A DNA stretch of 29,682 nucleotides from DASQDN01 sp035630195 (GCA_035630195.1 DASQLD010000271.1:1-29682), one strand, 5' to 3'. Counted from the stretch's first letter, positions 16,579 to 25,427 are shown. The notes: generated from the letters alone by a model not told the origin. Numbers and translations: made by a program.

Positions 16579-17463
16579 ATGTCCCATTATTCAAGACGTG
16601 ATTTCTTCAAGACGACCGCGGCCGCAGTCGGAACTCTCGCTACCCCTGCATACGCAGCAAAGAAGTCGGCCACCGACCTGGTTCCTCTAGGGGATTCCGG
16701 CGTAAAGGTGACCCGACTGGCCTTTGGCACCGGGACATTCGGCGGCCGTGTGCAGCGCGAATTGGGACAGGAGCAGTTCACGCGCCTGGTTCGCCACGCC
16801 TACGACAGTGGGATTCGCTTCTTCGAAACTGCTGACGCCTATACCGGTATGCACGAGATGTTGGGCAACGCGCTTAAAGGCGTTCCACGCGACTCGTACA
16901 AGCTCATGACGAAATTCCGTCTGCGTGAGGCCGAGAATCCGAAGCCTGTGATCGATCGTCTGCGCACCGAGCTGAAGTCCGAGTACTTTGACATCCTGCT
17001 GATGCATTGTCTGCGCACGCCGGACTGGATGGAGCAATTCAAGCAATTGCGCGACGAGTTTTCGGAAGCGAAACAGAAGAAGATCATACTCGCTCATGGC
17101 GCGTCGTGCCATGGTCTCCTTCCTCTGCGCTTGTTTCCTAACAACGACTGGCTCGACGTTGCTCTCCTTCGCGTGAATCACAACGGCACACGCATGGACA
17201 CGCTCGCGGGTCAGGACTCCAGTCCGGAAAAGGGCGATGTCCCCACCGTCGTGTCCCATATCAAAAAGGTCCGTTCCAACGGCACCGGCGTTATCGGCAT
17301 GAAGATCATCGGAGAAGGCGCCTTCAAAACTCCGGAGGAGCGCGATGCATCCATCCGGTACGTCATGAAGCTGGGATCAGTCGACGCGGTAACCATCGGC
17401 TATAAAAATACGGCCGAGATCGACGAGGCGATTCAGCGCATTAATACCCATCTGAACTCTTAG
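16579..17463 (+). CDS. Aldo/keto reductase, Tat-exported
   Basis: A 294-residue protein with a twin-arginine signal (MSHYSRRDFFKTTAAAVGTLA, cleavage near residue 26) and an aldo/keto reductase barrel (VPLGDSGVKVTRLAFGTGTFGG). Catalytic residues by alignment with the family tetrad: the usual Asp of the fDTA segment is Glu83 here (FETADAY), Tyr88, Lys112 (MTKF) and His143 (LMHC). The Asp-to-Glu change and export to the periplasm, where NAD(P)H is not available, mean the reaction is not certain; periplasmic family members often have unclear cofactors. A GAGGAG ribosome site precedes the ATG. It converges on the DinB gene with a 1-bp gap. Confidence 0.88.
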   Translation: MSHYSRRDFFKTTAAAVGTLATPAYAAKKSATDLVPLGDSGVKVTRLAFGTGTFGGRVQRELGQEQFTRLVRHAYDSGIRFFETADAYTGMHEMLGNALKGVPRDSYKLMTKFRLREAENPKPVIDRLRTELKSEYFDILLMHCLRTPDWMEQFKQLRDEFSEAKQKKIILAHGASCHGLLPLRLFPNNDWLDVALLRVNHNGTRMDTLAGQDSSPEKGDVPTVVSHIKKVRSNGTGVIGMKIIGEGAFKTPEERDASIRYVMKLGSVDAVTIGYKNTAEIDEAIQRINTHLNS

Positions 17464-17464
17464 C

Positions 17465-17968
17465 TCAGGTCTCATCGGCGGACGGACCATATAGAGCCGG
17501 AACCGGCACATCATTGAGCCGCAGGTAGACCGTGAGCTGAGCGCGGTGATGAATCACATGGTTCATCACGAAGCTACGCATCACCGCTACCTTTGGAAGG
17601 GTCATCACGGTATTGCCTCCCTTCAAGAGGGTCCAGTTTTTCATGAACTCCGCGTCCGTAGCACTTTCGAGCGCCGCTCGGGCTTCAGCGAGGTTTTTGT
17701 CGAAAACTTCCAGGACACCTTTCGTATTCACAGCCATATCCGCCCGGTAGGGCGAGCCGCCAGGAGGCTCAATATCGAGCGATTCCGTCTGGAATGTCAC
17801 CTTCGTCCAACTGACGAGGTTTGCGAGATGATTGGCCAACCATCCCATCTCGGCGGACTTCGGGTGCGGCTTGAAGTTAAACTTGTCATCCGGGACGCGT
17901 TCCAATGTCTTTCTTGTATTCGCCATTTCCGCGTCGAACTCTGGGAGCAGTGATTGACTGATGCTCAT
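17465..17968 (-). CDS. DinB family protein
   Basis: A 167-residue four-helix-bundle protein of the DinB/YfiT-like family, which includes metal-dependent thiol transferases and proteins of unknown role. The histidines that bind the metal are visible: HLANL near residue 47 and NHVIHHRAQLTVYLR near 140. The PALYG segment near the C-terminus is typical. The substrate is unknown, and the name DinB does not imply a DNA-damage role. It lies 20 bp downstream of pgm on the same strand, so probably shares its transcript. Confidence 0.87.
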   Translation of the reverse strand: MSISQSLLPEFDAEMANTRKTLERVPDDKFNFKPHPKSAEMGWLANHLANLVSWTKVTFQTESLDIEPPGGSPYRADMAVNTKGVLEVFDKNLAEARAALESATDAEFMKNWTLLKGGNTVMTLPKVAVMRSFVMNHVIHHRAQLTVYLRLNDVPVPALYGPSADET

Positions 17969-17988
17969 GACTCTCCTCTCAACTGGAT

Positions 17989-19641
17989 TTACCGCACCGC
18001 GGCAGTGAAAACATTACTGATGATTTCTTGGGCCTCGCGCTGAATGGCTCGGAGGTGTTCCGCGCTCACGAAGCTCTCGGAGTAGATTTTATAGACGTTT
18101 TCTGTACCAGAGGGTCTGGCCGCGAACCAACCATTGCGGGTACTTACCTTCAGGCCACCTACGGAGGCGTTGTTGCCTGGAGCCTTCGTCATCATGCTTT
18201 CGATTGGATCGCCGGCCAGTTCCTTCGCCGGCACCGATTCGGGTGAAAGCTTCGATAGGATTGTTTTTTGGTCGGGCGTAGCGGGCGCATCGATCCGCTC
18301 GTAAACAGGCTCTCCGAATTCTTGCGTCAGCGCGCGGTAGTGCTCGGACGGATTCTTTCCTGTCACCGCGGTAATCTCGGCAGCGAGCAGCCCAAGAATG
18401 ATGCCGTCTTTGTCAGTTGTCCAAACCCGTCCGTCCTTGCGCAGGAAAGACGCGCCGGCGCTTTCCTCGCCACCGAATCCCAACGAGCCATCGAGCAGAC
18501 CATCGACGAACCATTTGAAGCCGACAGGAACTTCGTACAACCTTCGACCAATACTCTTCGCCACTCGATCGATCATGCTGCTGCTAACGAGCGTCTTCCC
18601 CACTCCGGCATCCTCTCGCCAGCCTCGCCGATTTCGGTAGAGGTAGGCAATCGCTGCCGACATATAGTGATTTGGATTCATCAGGCCCGCGGTAGAAGTA
18701 ACGATTCCGTGGCGGTCATGATCCGTGTCTGACGCGAACGCCACGTCGAAGCGGTCGCGCAGCGCAATCAAACTTGCCATTGCGTAGGGCGACGAACAAT
18801 CCATCCGAATTTTCCCGTCCCAGTCGCAGGTCATGAAACGAAATGTCGGATCGACATACTTATTCAAGATCTGTAGCGACAAATTCAGACGCTCATTGAT
18901 TGCGCCCCAATATGCCACCCCGGCTCCGCCGAGCGGATCCACCGCCAATCGTAAGCCGGAGCCGCGTATCGCATCGACATCCACAATCTGCGGTAGTTCG
19001 TCAACGTAAGCGGAAACATAATCATATCGGTGCGTTGTTCCGCCTTTTAGCGCCTTCTCATACCAAGTTCGCTTCACACTACGCAGACTATCGGCCATCA
19101 GCTCATTAGCGCGGTCTTCGATGGCTTTCGTGGCTCCTGTATCTGCTGGCCCGCCGTGTTGCGGATTGTATTTGAATCCACCATCCTGCGGCGGATTGTG
19201 AGAAGGGGTGATCACGATGCCGTCAGCAAGCCCGATGTTACGATTCTGGTTGTATTTGAGAATCGCGTGGGACAAAGCCGGGGTGGGGGTATAACCCATG
19301 TCCGCATCGATCATCACTTCCACATCGTTAGCCGCCAGAACCTCGAGGGCGCTTACGAAGGCAGGCTCCGAAAGCGCATGCGTGTCCTTTGCGAGAAACA
19401 ACGGACCATCCACTCCATTTTGTCCTCGATACTCACAAATCGCTTGCGTGATCGCAAGAATGTGCGCCTCGTTAAACGAGTTCTCAAACGATGTGCCGCG
19501 GTGTCCCGAAGTTCCGAAAGAGACCTTTTGGGTGCGTTCCGCAGGATCGGGATGTCCCGCGTAGTACGCCGTTGCGAGGCATGGGATGTCAGTAAGGTCG
19601 AAAGGGTCGGCCGGCTTGCCGGCGTTGGGATGAATGCTCAT
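17989..19641 (-). CDS. pgm: Phosphoglucomutase (alpha-D-glucose-phosphate-specific)
   Basis: A 550-residue phosphohexomutase interconverting glucose-1-phosphate and glucose-6-phosphate. Landmarks: KVSFGTSGHRG (39-49), the phosphoserine loop TPSHNP with Ser147, the metal loop DTDHDRHG (Asp305, Asp307, Asp309), the sugar-binding GFKWFVDG and GEESAGAS motifs, and the phosphate-binding RPSGTENVYK near the C-terminus. Length and motifs match E. coli Pgm. The 42-bp gap to the divergent asparaginase gene must hold both promoters. With glgA near the right edge it points to glycogen or glucose-1-phosphate metabolism. Confidence 0.96.
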   Translation of the reverse strand: MSIHPNAGKPADPFDLTDIPCLATAYYAGHPDPAERTQKVSFGTSGHRGTSFENSFNEAHILAITQAICEYRGQNGVDGPLFLAKDTHALSEPAFVSALEVLAANDVEVMIDADMGYTPTPALSHAILKYNQNRNIGLADGIVITPSHNPPQDGGFKYNPQHGGPADTGATKAIEDRANELMADSLRSVKRTWYEKALKGGTTHRYDYVSAYVDELPQIVDVDAIRGSGLRLAVDPLGGAGVAYWGAINERLNLSLQILNKYVDPTFRFMTCDWDGKIRMDCSSPYAMASLIALRDRFDVAFASDTDHDRHGIVTSTAGLMNPNHYMSAAIAYLYRNRRGWREDAGVGKTLVSSSMIDRVAKSIGRRLYEVPVGFKWFVDGLLDGSLGFGGEESAGASFLRKDGRVWTTDKDGIILGLLAAEITAVTGKNPSEHYRALTQEFGEPVYERIDAPATPDQKTILSKLSPESVPAKELAGDPIESMMTKAPGNNASVGGLKVSTRNGWFAARPSGTENVYKIYSESFVSAEHLRAIQREAQEIISNVFTAAVR

Positions 19642-19683
19642 GGCCGTCTTGGACCATTCTCCACCCTGCTATCGTAGACAGTC

Positions 19684-20766
19684 ATGATCACTCGGAGAGG
19701 AGTTTTGCTCGGCCCTGCCGCGCTGTCGAGCTCCGTTGCGTTTCAAGGCGGCGGCAAGGAAGTTGTCGTATCGAGTTCGAACGGCCTACGAGCCTGCGAT
19801 AAAGCACTCGAGTTGATGCGAGCGGGCGCCGATACGCTCGATGCCGTCGTCGCCGGCGTGATGATTCAAGAGGATGATCCGGAAGACAACTCCGTCGGCT
19901 ACGGTGGCCTTCCAAACGAGCAAGGCGTCGTCGAACTAGACGCGTCCGTGATGCACGGCCCCACCAATCGTTGCGGCGCGGTGGCTTCGGTTCGCAATAT
20001 AAAGAATGTTTCGAAACTGGCAAAGCTGGTTATGGAACAGACAGATCATGTCATGTTAGTTGGCCAGGGCGCGCTCGACTTTGCCAAGCTTTGGGGCTTC
20101 AAGGAAGAAAACTTACTGACCGAGAAGTCGCGCGTCGCTTGGATAGTTTGGAAGCAATCCCTGCGCGACAAGGCCGATCACAACAATTGGACAGATGGCC
20201 TCGATGCTCCGGCTCAACCGCTGCGAAACCGCTTTCCCGATGTGGATCCGGCGGTTTTGGCATGGGCCAACGAGATGGCTCTTCATCCCCCCACGGGTAC
20301 TATCAACTGCCTTGCCTTGAATCGCAAGGGTGAGATGTCGGGATGTACGACCACCAGCGGACTGGCCTGGAAAATTCCAGGACGGGTTGGCGATTCCCCG
20401 ATTGTGGGAGCAGGCGTTTTCGTCGATAGCGAAGTGGGCGCCGCTGGTTCTACCGGCCGGGGCGAGGAGAACATTCGTGTCGCGGGCGCGCACAGCGTCG
20501 TCGAAAACATGCGTCACGGAGCTAGCCCTAAGGACGCCTGCCTGGACGTTTTGAAGCGTATCGCTCGTAACTACAATAACGATCCCAAGCGGCTCGAACG
20601 CTTCGACATCAACTTCTATGCGATTCGCAAGGACGGTGAGTTTGCGGGAGCTTCGTTGTGGAATGGAATGCGCGGTCGCGACGGCTTGGCCCCCAGACAA
20701 TTTACGGTCACCACAGGCGGCAAGGCGCGGCTGGAGAACTGCGTTTATCTATTCGAGAGAAAGTGA
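19684..20766 (+). CDS. N4-(beta-N-acetylglucosaminyl)-L-asparaginase / aspartylglucosaminidase family (Ntn hydrolase)
   Basis: A 360-residue threonine Ntn-hydrolase. The proenzyme should self-cleave before Thr206 (HPPTGTINCLAL) to form alpha and beta chains, with Thr206 as the nucleophile; GDSPIVGAGVFVD (236-248) and GSTGRGEE are conserved beta-chain motifs. NSVGYGGLPNEQG and ELDASVM are typical of the aspartylglucosaminidase branch. The N-terminus (MITRRGVLLGPAALSSSVA) is a Tat-like signal, so it is likely exported and removes Asn-linked sugar from peptides or hydrolyses beta-aspartyl peptides. Convergent with the second kinase gene, 14 bp apart. Confidence 0.92.
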   Translation: MITRRGVLLGPAALSSSVAFQGGGKEVVVSSSNGLRACDKALELMRAGADTLDAVVAGVMIQEDDPEDNSVGYGGLPNEQGVVELDASVMHGPTNRCGAVASVRNIKNVSKLAKLVMEQTDHVMLVGQGALDFAKLWGFKEENLLTEKSRVAWIVWKQSLRDKADHNNWTDGLDAPAQPLRNRFPDVDPAVLAWANEMALHPPTGTINCLALNRKGEMSGCTTTSGLAWKIPGRVGDSPIVGAGVFVDSEVGAAGSTGRGEENIRVAGAHSVVENMRHGASPKDACLDVLKRIARNYNNDPKRLERFDINFYAIRKDGEFAGASLWNGMRGRDGLAPRQFTVTTGGKARLENCVYLFERK

Positions 20767-20780
20767 GCTCACTAATGACA

Positions 20781-22547
20781 TCAGAGGATCTCGAACTTGA
20801 CCTCTTCGAGTTCCGCCTCGGCCCGATCGCTGCGATACACCGATATGCCGAAAAAGAACGGTCTCGTCGAGTCCTGATTCTGGCGGTATCCTTTGTAGCC
20901 CGCGATCTGCCTTCGTCCGGCCACAAATAATTCGCACGTCCGCGTCTTGGGATCAAACACGAGTTCGAGACTGCGGCGACTTGCTCCTTGATCCGGCATT
21001 TCATAGCGAGGACCGTCAAACGTTGGGACATGTTGCGTGCAAAGCAACGCCAGTGCCCTGCCATCCGGCTCGCGATAGTAACTCAGGTCATACCGCGGCT
21101 CACCCAGGCTGTGAAAGTCGGCGACTGCCCAGAATCCACCGATCACCGGAGTGCCTCGTAAAGTAATCTTCCAGCCGTACCGCAATGCATCCTTCATGTC
21201 CTCCAAAGCGATCGGCTTGTAGTACGAGCCTTGCTCGGGAGAGCGCAAATCCAGCCGGTCAAAACCTGTGCGCTCGGCATTGCGAAGAGGCGTTTTCTCC
21301 AGCTTGTCTCGCAACAGGAAGCCCTGATCGGCAGGGTCGAAAGCGCCGGAGGTGTGGGCCAGTACTTTGCTTCCAGATCGAGGAACACTTTGCTTCCAAT
21401 ACCAGAAGCCTGCCCCGGCAGTGGCCAGCGCCGCGGCTCCGCCAATCGAGGCCCCCAGCCATCGGCGGCGTGTTGGAACGTTGGCGGCCGACCGGACCAC
21501 TTCCGTCTCGAGCGAAAGACCGATTGTGTCGGAGAACTCCCGCGCGTTCGATGGACGATCCGCAATATTGAACTGCAGCGCGGTGCGAATTGCATCTTCG
21601 ACGTTCGGTGGAACCTCCGGACGCAATGCTCGGATGGCGCCCTGGGCGACTCCCTCTTTGTGTTGATGGCGGAGAGCAAATGGTTGCTTGGCGGTGAACG
21701 GCCGTTTGCCGGTCAGCATTTCGAACGCGATCACACCCAAAGAGAAGATGTCGCTGGCAGGAACAGGCTTGCCTCCAATGTGCTCGGGCGCCATGTAACT
21801 GGGAGTTCCCGCTACTCCAATGACGGCCGTATCGCCGCTAACTGCGGAAGCTTCCACCCGCGCGATCCCGAAATCGATCAGCTTGACAATGTCGCGACCA
21901 TCCCCCAGATGTTGGAGCATGATATTTTCCGGCTTCAAGTCACGATGAATCACACCCTTGTTATGAGCGGCCTCCAATGCCGATCCGAGTTGGCGCACGA
22001 TGGAAGCAACCTGATGAAGCGGCAGGGGCCCTTGGTCAATTTGCGAGCGTAGCGTTCCCCCGTCAACGTACTGCATCACAAGGAAGTGCGCTCCGTCGGG
22101 CGTTTCATCGGCGTCAAAGGCGGCTACGATACCCGGATGGTCCAGACGCGCCAGTGCTTCGGCTTCCTGCAAAAACTTCGTTAGCCGTCCGGGTTCCGAA
22201 CGCCCATGCTCGTGGAGAAACTTCACCACCACATGGCGGGACATCAAGTGGAGATCCTCAGCCAGGTACACGACACCGACACCGCCGCTGCCCAGACGAG
22301 ACTTAATACGATAGCGATGCTTCAGTGTGTGCCCGATACGTGGATCCACCTGGGTGTCGACGGGTAGCGTGTCCGCGCCGCGGTTCAAATGCTGTGGGCT
22401 ATGGGACGTGATAAGGTCGGTTACTTCAGCGTACAGTTCGGCATCCCCGGAGCAGGCCTGCCGAAGAAACTCCTGGCGCTCGTGTTCCGGTCGTGCAAGC
22501 GCCTTTTCAAGCAGGTTTTTGACCTGGGACCACCGCTCGGGCGACAT
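20781..22547 (-). CDS. Transmembrane Ser/Thr protein kinase with external concanavalin-like domain
   Basis: A Hanks-type kinase of about 588 residues. It begins with an ERWSQVKNLLEKAL-type N-terminal helical region of the kind typical of acidobacterial kinases. The kinase domain holds RLGSGGVGVVYLA, VVVKFLH (ATP lysine), canonical HRDLKPEN, DFG and APEH, so all catalytic residues are kept. A membrane helix (WLGASIGGAAALATAGAGFW) follows. The last 190 or so residues are a beta-rich external region (GFDRLDLRSPEQGSYY, WKITLRGTPVIGGFWAVAD, RSLELVFDP) resembling LamG/concanavalin-like folds, perhaps a carbohydrate sensor. I prefer the ATG at 22547 (MSPERW, as in relatives); a GTG at 22571 would add eight residues. 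It has no phosphatase neighbour. Confidence 0.9.
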   Translation of the reverse strand: MSPERWSQVKNLLEKALARPEHERQEFLRQACSGDAELYAEVTDLITSHSPQHLNRGADTLPVDTQVDPRIGHTLKHRYRIKSRLGSGGVGVVYLAEDLHLMSRHVVVKFLHEHGRSEPGRLTKFLQEAEALARLDHPGIVAAFDADETPDGAHFLVMQYVDGGTLRSQIDQGPLPLHQVASIVRQLGSALEAAHNKGVIHRDLKPENIMLQHLGDGRDIVKLIDFGIARVEASAVSGDTAVIGVAGTPSYMAPEHIGGKPVPASDIFSLGVIAFEMLTGKRPFTAKQPFALRHQHKEGVAQGAIRALRPEVPPNVEDAIRTALQFNIADRPSNAREFSDTIGLSLETEVVRSAANVPTRRRWLGASIGGAAALATAGAGFWYWKQSVPRSGSKVLAHTSGAFDPADQGFLLRDKLEKTPLRNAERTGFDRLDLRSPEQGSYYKPIALEDMKDALRYGWKITLRGTPVIGGFWAVADFHSLGEPRYDLSYYREPDGRALALLCTQHVPTFDGPRYEMPDQGASRRSLELVFDPKTRTCELFVAGRRQIAGYKGYRQNQDSTRPFFFGISVYRSDRAEAELEEVKFEIL

Positions 22548-22731
22548 TCGCGCTGGAGCCTGTTCTGACACTCAGATAGTTCTATTGTGACACTGTCTAG
22601 TCACGTGTCCGGTCAACTCTTATCCCGCCAAGATCGAGAGCGCGTTTGCGGGCGCCGAGACTCGGATTTTCCCGTGAACATCGGGGGCAGGATTCGCTCA
22701 CCCAATGTGAGTTTCAGGCGGTATTTTGTAG

Positions 22732-22756
22732 GGAGTACTTTATTGACTAGTACTCC
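22732..22756. repeat. Inverted repeat GGAGTACT-9-AGTACTCC overlapping the promoter
   Basis: Perfect 8-bp arms (22732-22739 and 22749-22756) with a 9-base spacer. Arm centres are 17 bp apart, about one and a half turns of helix, and the repeat covers the region between -35 and -10. This is the layout of a repressor operator for a dimer; the protein that binds is unknown. Confidence 0.5.
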
Positions 22757-22765
22757 TATACTCAA
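22737..22765 (-). promoter_or_regulatory. Sigma70-like promoter for the second kinase
   Basis: On the minus strand TTGAGT (22765-22760) is separated by 17 bases from TAAAGT (22742-22737), close to TTGACA-17-TATAAT. Transcription would start near 22730 and run into the kinase gene with a leader of about 180 bases. It was found by reading, not by experiment. Confidence 0.45.
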
Positions 22766-22869
22766 CCGATTGTTTCCACACCTGTTCGGACCTATCATCG
22801 AATAGACGAAAGCAGTCGCCGCCGATATAAATAATTCATACGCGGCTTAATCTATACCTTTCATAAATG

Positions 22870-22913
22870 GTTTGCGGCGCTTTTAGCGCCTTCATAATAC
22901 CCGCGCCGCAAAC
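22870..22913. repeat. Nested hairpins, 11-bp perfect stem with inner alternative stem
   Basis: GTTTGCGGCGC (22870-22880) is the exact reverse complement of 22903-22913. Within it GGCGC (22876-22880) can instead pair with GCGCC (22886-22890) around TTTTA. The two structures exclude each other. It lies downstream of the 138-residue membrane protein gene on the minus strand and upstream of the kinase promoter, so a terminator role is likely. Confidence 0.5.
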
Positions 22914-22929
22914 TTTGAGATCATAAAAT

Positions 22930-22954
22930 GGCCAGGAGCGTATTCGCCCTGGCC
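22930..22954 (-). terminator. Probable transcription terminator after the membrane protein gene
   Basis: A 7-bp perfect stem GGCCAGG (22930-22936) with CCTGGCC (22948-22954) and an 11-base loop, followed on the minus strand by ATTTTATGA. The U-run is short, so it may be weak. It begins 9 bases past the stop at 22964. Confidence 0.55.
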
Positions 22955-22963
22955 GGTTGTATT

Positions 22964-23380
22964 TTACGGACGCGGCATCGGTCCACTGTACTCGTACGTG
23001 ACGCCACGTTCAAAAAGCGGAACAACTTCCTTCGACAGCAGCACCCACAATCCATAAAATCCCAAGGCCGTCCCGAAGGGGACATGAATTAGCTCCAAAA
23101 CGGATAGCACAATCGTCAGAATGCGGGACCAGGGACGGTGGGAAAGAAGTCCGATCCCGGCGATAATGCTCGGAATCGAGAGCAGCAATGTAGTCAGCAC
23201 AAGAAATGCGCCGACTCCGCCAACGATCGGGATCGCAATCAGCGCCTCCTCATCGGGAGCGTTCATGCCGATCAAGGACGTGATGCCGCCGAACAGCGCG
23301 AGCAGGAAGAGCGCGCCCAACACTCCTAGGGCGCCGAAAACGAGATGCAAAATCGCTAAGATACGTACGTGACTCACCAT
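22964..23380 (-). CDS. Small integral membrane protein
   Basis: A 138-residue protein with three or four membrane helices (about residues 5-37, 46-70, 80-100, 101-115) and a short polar C-terminal tail (YEYSGPMPRP). It belongs to no family I can name with confidence; similar small four-helix proteins are common in Acidobacteriota. An AGGAG ribosome site precedes the ATG at 23380. It is divergent from the FAD-oxidoreductase gene (47 bp between starts) and ends at the hairpin 22930-22954. Confidence 0.75.
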   Translation of the reverse strand: MVSHVRILAILHLVFGALGVLGALFLLALFGGITSLIGMNAPDEEALIAIPIVGGVGAFLVLTTLLLSIPSIIAGIGLLSHRPWSRILTIVLSVLELIHVPFGTALGFYGLWVLLSKEVVPLFERGVTYEYSGPMPRP

Positions 23381-23427
23381 TGCGTCATCTCCTAACTTGG
23401 AGCATAATTGAAATATCAGATTTCTGT

Positions 23428-25383
23428 ATGCAACGCCGCGACTTCCTTTACACTTTAGCCGTTTTCCCCGGCGCAGCTCAGGGCCAAACCTCAGCCCAAC
23501 CCATTGATATCACAAACGAGATCCGTCGAAAGATGGACGCTCTTGTGCCCGATGAGCCTTCTCGAAGCCCGGGTCGCGAACCGCACATGACGCAAGTCGA
23601 CATGGAAGCCGACGTCCTGGTGGCCGGAGGGGGTGTCGCGGGTGTTTGCGCGGCGGTTGCTGCGGCTCGAAACGGAGCCCGCGTCATCCTCATGCAAGAT
23701 CGTTCCCGGTTGGGAGGCAACTCCTCGAGCGAAGTGAAAATGCACATCGTGGGGGCGGACAGCCATCGTGGACGGCCGGGTTGGCGTGAATCGGGGCTGA
23801 TCGAAGAATTTCGCCTCGATGACGCTGCAAACAACCCGCAGCGCTGCTGGGAGCTCTGGGACTTGCTCCTTTATGACAAGGTCGTGAGCGAGCCCAACAT
23901 CCGGTTGCTGCTCGAAACGACACTATTCTCCGTGGAAATGAAGGGTAGGTCGATTCAGCGAGCCTGGGCTCGTTGCGACAAATCGGAGCAGATGTATCGT
24001 ATCGACGCCAAGATGTTCGTCGATGCGACAGGCGATTCCCGCCTGGGACTAGAAGCCGGCGCGGACATGCGGACGGGCCGGGAAGCGCGGTCGGAATTCA
24101 ACGAATCGCTCGCGCCTGAAAAACCAGATCAGGAAACGCTGGGGTCGAGCATCCTTTTTACCTCGAAATTGAACCGCCGAGCTATGCCCTTCAAGGCTCC
24201 CGCATGGGCGCGCAAGGTCACCAAAGAGCAGTTGAAATTCCGCAAAGTGGGGCCCGAGAACTGGGAATACGGGTACTGGTGGATCGAATGGGGTGGCGAT
24301 AAGGACATCATTCGCGACAATGAGCGCATCCGGTTCGAACTTTTGTCCATCGTGCTGGGGGTGTGGGACTACATCAAAAACAGTGGAGACTACCCCGATT
24401 CGGCCAACTACGCCCTCGATTGGGTGGGTATGATGCCCGGCAAACGTGGCAGCCGGCGACTGATAGGAGATCATTTGTTGACGCAGCACGATCTGCTGGG
24501 CACAACATTCGCGGATTCCGTTGCGATCGGGGGGTGGCCGATGGACGACCACCCGCCAGGTGGATTCGACCGCGCTGACCTTCCTCCGAACACCGTCATC
24601 CGCACTCCGGAAGTCTATGAGATTCCGCTGCGATCCTTATACAGCAAGAACGTTCCGAATCTAATGATGGCGGGCCGCAACATCAGCGCCACCTACGCTG
24701 CCTTCACGTCGAGCCGCGTGATGGCGACCTGCGCCGTCATCGGACAGGCGGTGGGAACCGCGGCGGCCCAGTGCGTCGAGCGGGGCATCGCGCCGCGTCA
24801 ACTCGCGAGCGACAAGAAGCTGGTATCCGACCTCCGACAGCGTCTCCTGCGCGACGATCAGACCATCAAGAACGCGCGCAACGAAGACCACCTCGATCTC
24901 GCTCGTACATCGAAGGTGACAGCTTCCGCGGAAGAACCTCAGGCCAAGGCTGCGCTACTACTGGATGGAATGGTAAGAAACATCCCCAACAAGAAAGGCG
25001 ACCCGCAGGAATGGCATTGCTGGTCCGCGCCGATGACTGGGGATGGAGCATGGATAGAGCTCACCTGGGACCAGCCCAAAAGACTGCGCCGGATCCAGAT
25101 CACGTTCGATTCCGGTTTTCAGCGGCAGCTCATGTTGACAGCGTCGGACAGTCATACGCGCACGGTCATGCGGCAGCCGCAACCGGAAACCGTTAAGGAT
25201 TACGATGTCGAGTACATCGATGCCGGTGGAGTTCGCAGACAATTGAAGCAAGTGAAAGATAACCATCAGCGGATGAACCGGCACACGTTCGATCCTGTCG
25301 AAGCCAAGTCCGTACGTGTTCACGTGAAAGCGACCAACGGTCTCGAGTCGGCGCGGATCTTTGAAGTCCGCTGCTACGCCTGA
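23428..25383 (+). CDS. FAD-dependent oxidoreductase with C-terminal beta-sandwich domain, exported
   Basis: A 651-residue protein of the FAD_oxidored family (PF12831 type). A Tat-like signal (MQRRDFLYTLAVFPGAAQG) precedes the dinucleotide-binding motif VLVAGGGVAGVCAAVAAA (63-80) and the conserved RLGGNSSSEVKMHIVG segment. VDATGDSRLGLEAGADMRTG and the later MMAGRNISATYAAFTSSRVMATCAVIGQAVGTAAA close the FAD fold. Residues from about 500 form a beta-sandwich resembling galactose-binding/F5-8 type C domains. Members often occur with sugar-degradation genes. The substrate is unknown. I chose the ATG at 23428, since the longer reading begins with TTG and lacks the Tat motif at its start. Confidence 0.9.
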   Translation: MQRRDFLYTLAVFPGAAQGQTSAQPIDITNEIRRKMDALVPDEPSRSPGREPHMTQVDMEADVLVAGGGVAGVCAAVAAARNGARVILMQDRSRLGGNSSSEVKMHIVGADSHRGRPGWRESGLIEEFRLDDAANNPQRCWELWDLLLYDKVVSEPNIRLLLETTLFSVEMKGRSIQRAWARCDKSEQMYRIDAKMFVDATGDSRLGLEAGADMRTGREARSEFNESLAPEKPDQETLGSSILFTSKLNRRAMPFKAPAWARKVTKEQLKFRKVGPENWEYGYWWIEWGGDKDIIRDNERIRFELLSIVLGVWDYIKNSGDYPDSANYALDWVGMMPGKRGSRRLIGDHLLTQHDLLGTTFADSVAIGGWPMDDHPPGGFDRADLPPNTVIRTPEVYEIPLRSLYSKNVPNLMMAGRNISATYAAFTSSRVMATCAVIGQAVGTAAAQCVERGIAPRQLASDKKLVSDLRQRLLRDDQTIKNARNEDHLDLARTSKVTASAEEPQAKAALLLDGMVRNIPNKKGDPQEWHCWSAPMTGDGAWIELTWDQPKRLRRIQITFDSGFQRQLMLTASDSHTRTVMRQPQPETVKDYDVEYIDAGGVRRQLKQVKDNHQRMNRHTFDPVEAKSVRVHVKATNGLESARIFEVRCYA

Positions 25384-25427
25384 TCACGGTTCATCGTTGT
25401 CTAACGAATTGATACGCTAGAAGGTAC

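Larger units (their letters stand above)
22548..22963. other. Non-coding stretch upstream of the second kinase
   Basis: About 0.4 kb without a convincing gene. It holds, from the right, two hairpins (22930-22954 and 22870-22913) that follow the membrane protein gene, then a promoter with an overlapping inverted repeat (22732-22765), then a leader of about 180 bases with a small imperfect repeat (GTGAC 22587-22591, GTCAC 22600-22604). The only plus-strand frame here (22587-22805) lacks a ribosome site and family features. Confidence 0.6.

Noticed and set aside
22743..22762. Plus-strand TTGACT and TATACT as a promoter
   Set aside because: They are 8 bases apart, too close for a sigma70 promoter; the minus-strand pair has the normal 17.
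22587..22805. A 72-codon plus-strand frame in the non-coding stretch upstream of the second kinase
   Set aside because: No ribosome site, no family features, and it crosses the promoter and inverted repeat; I treat it as chance.
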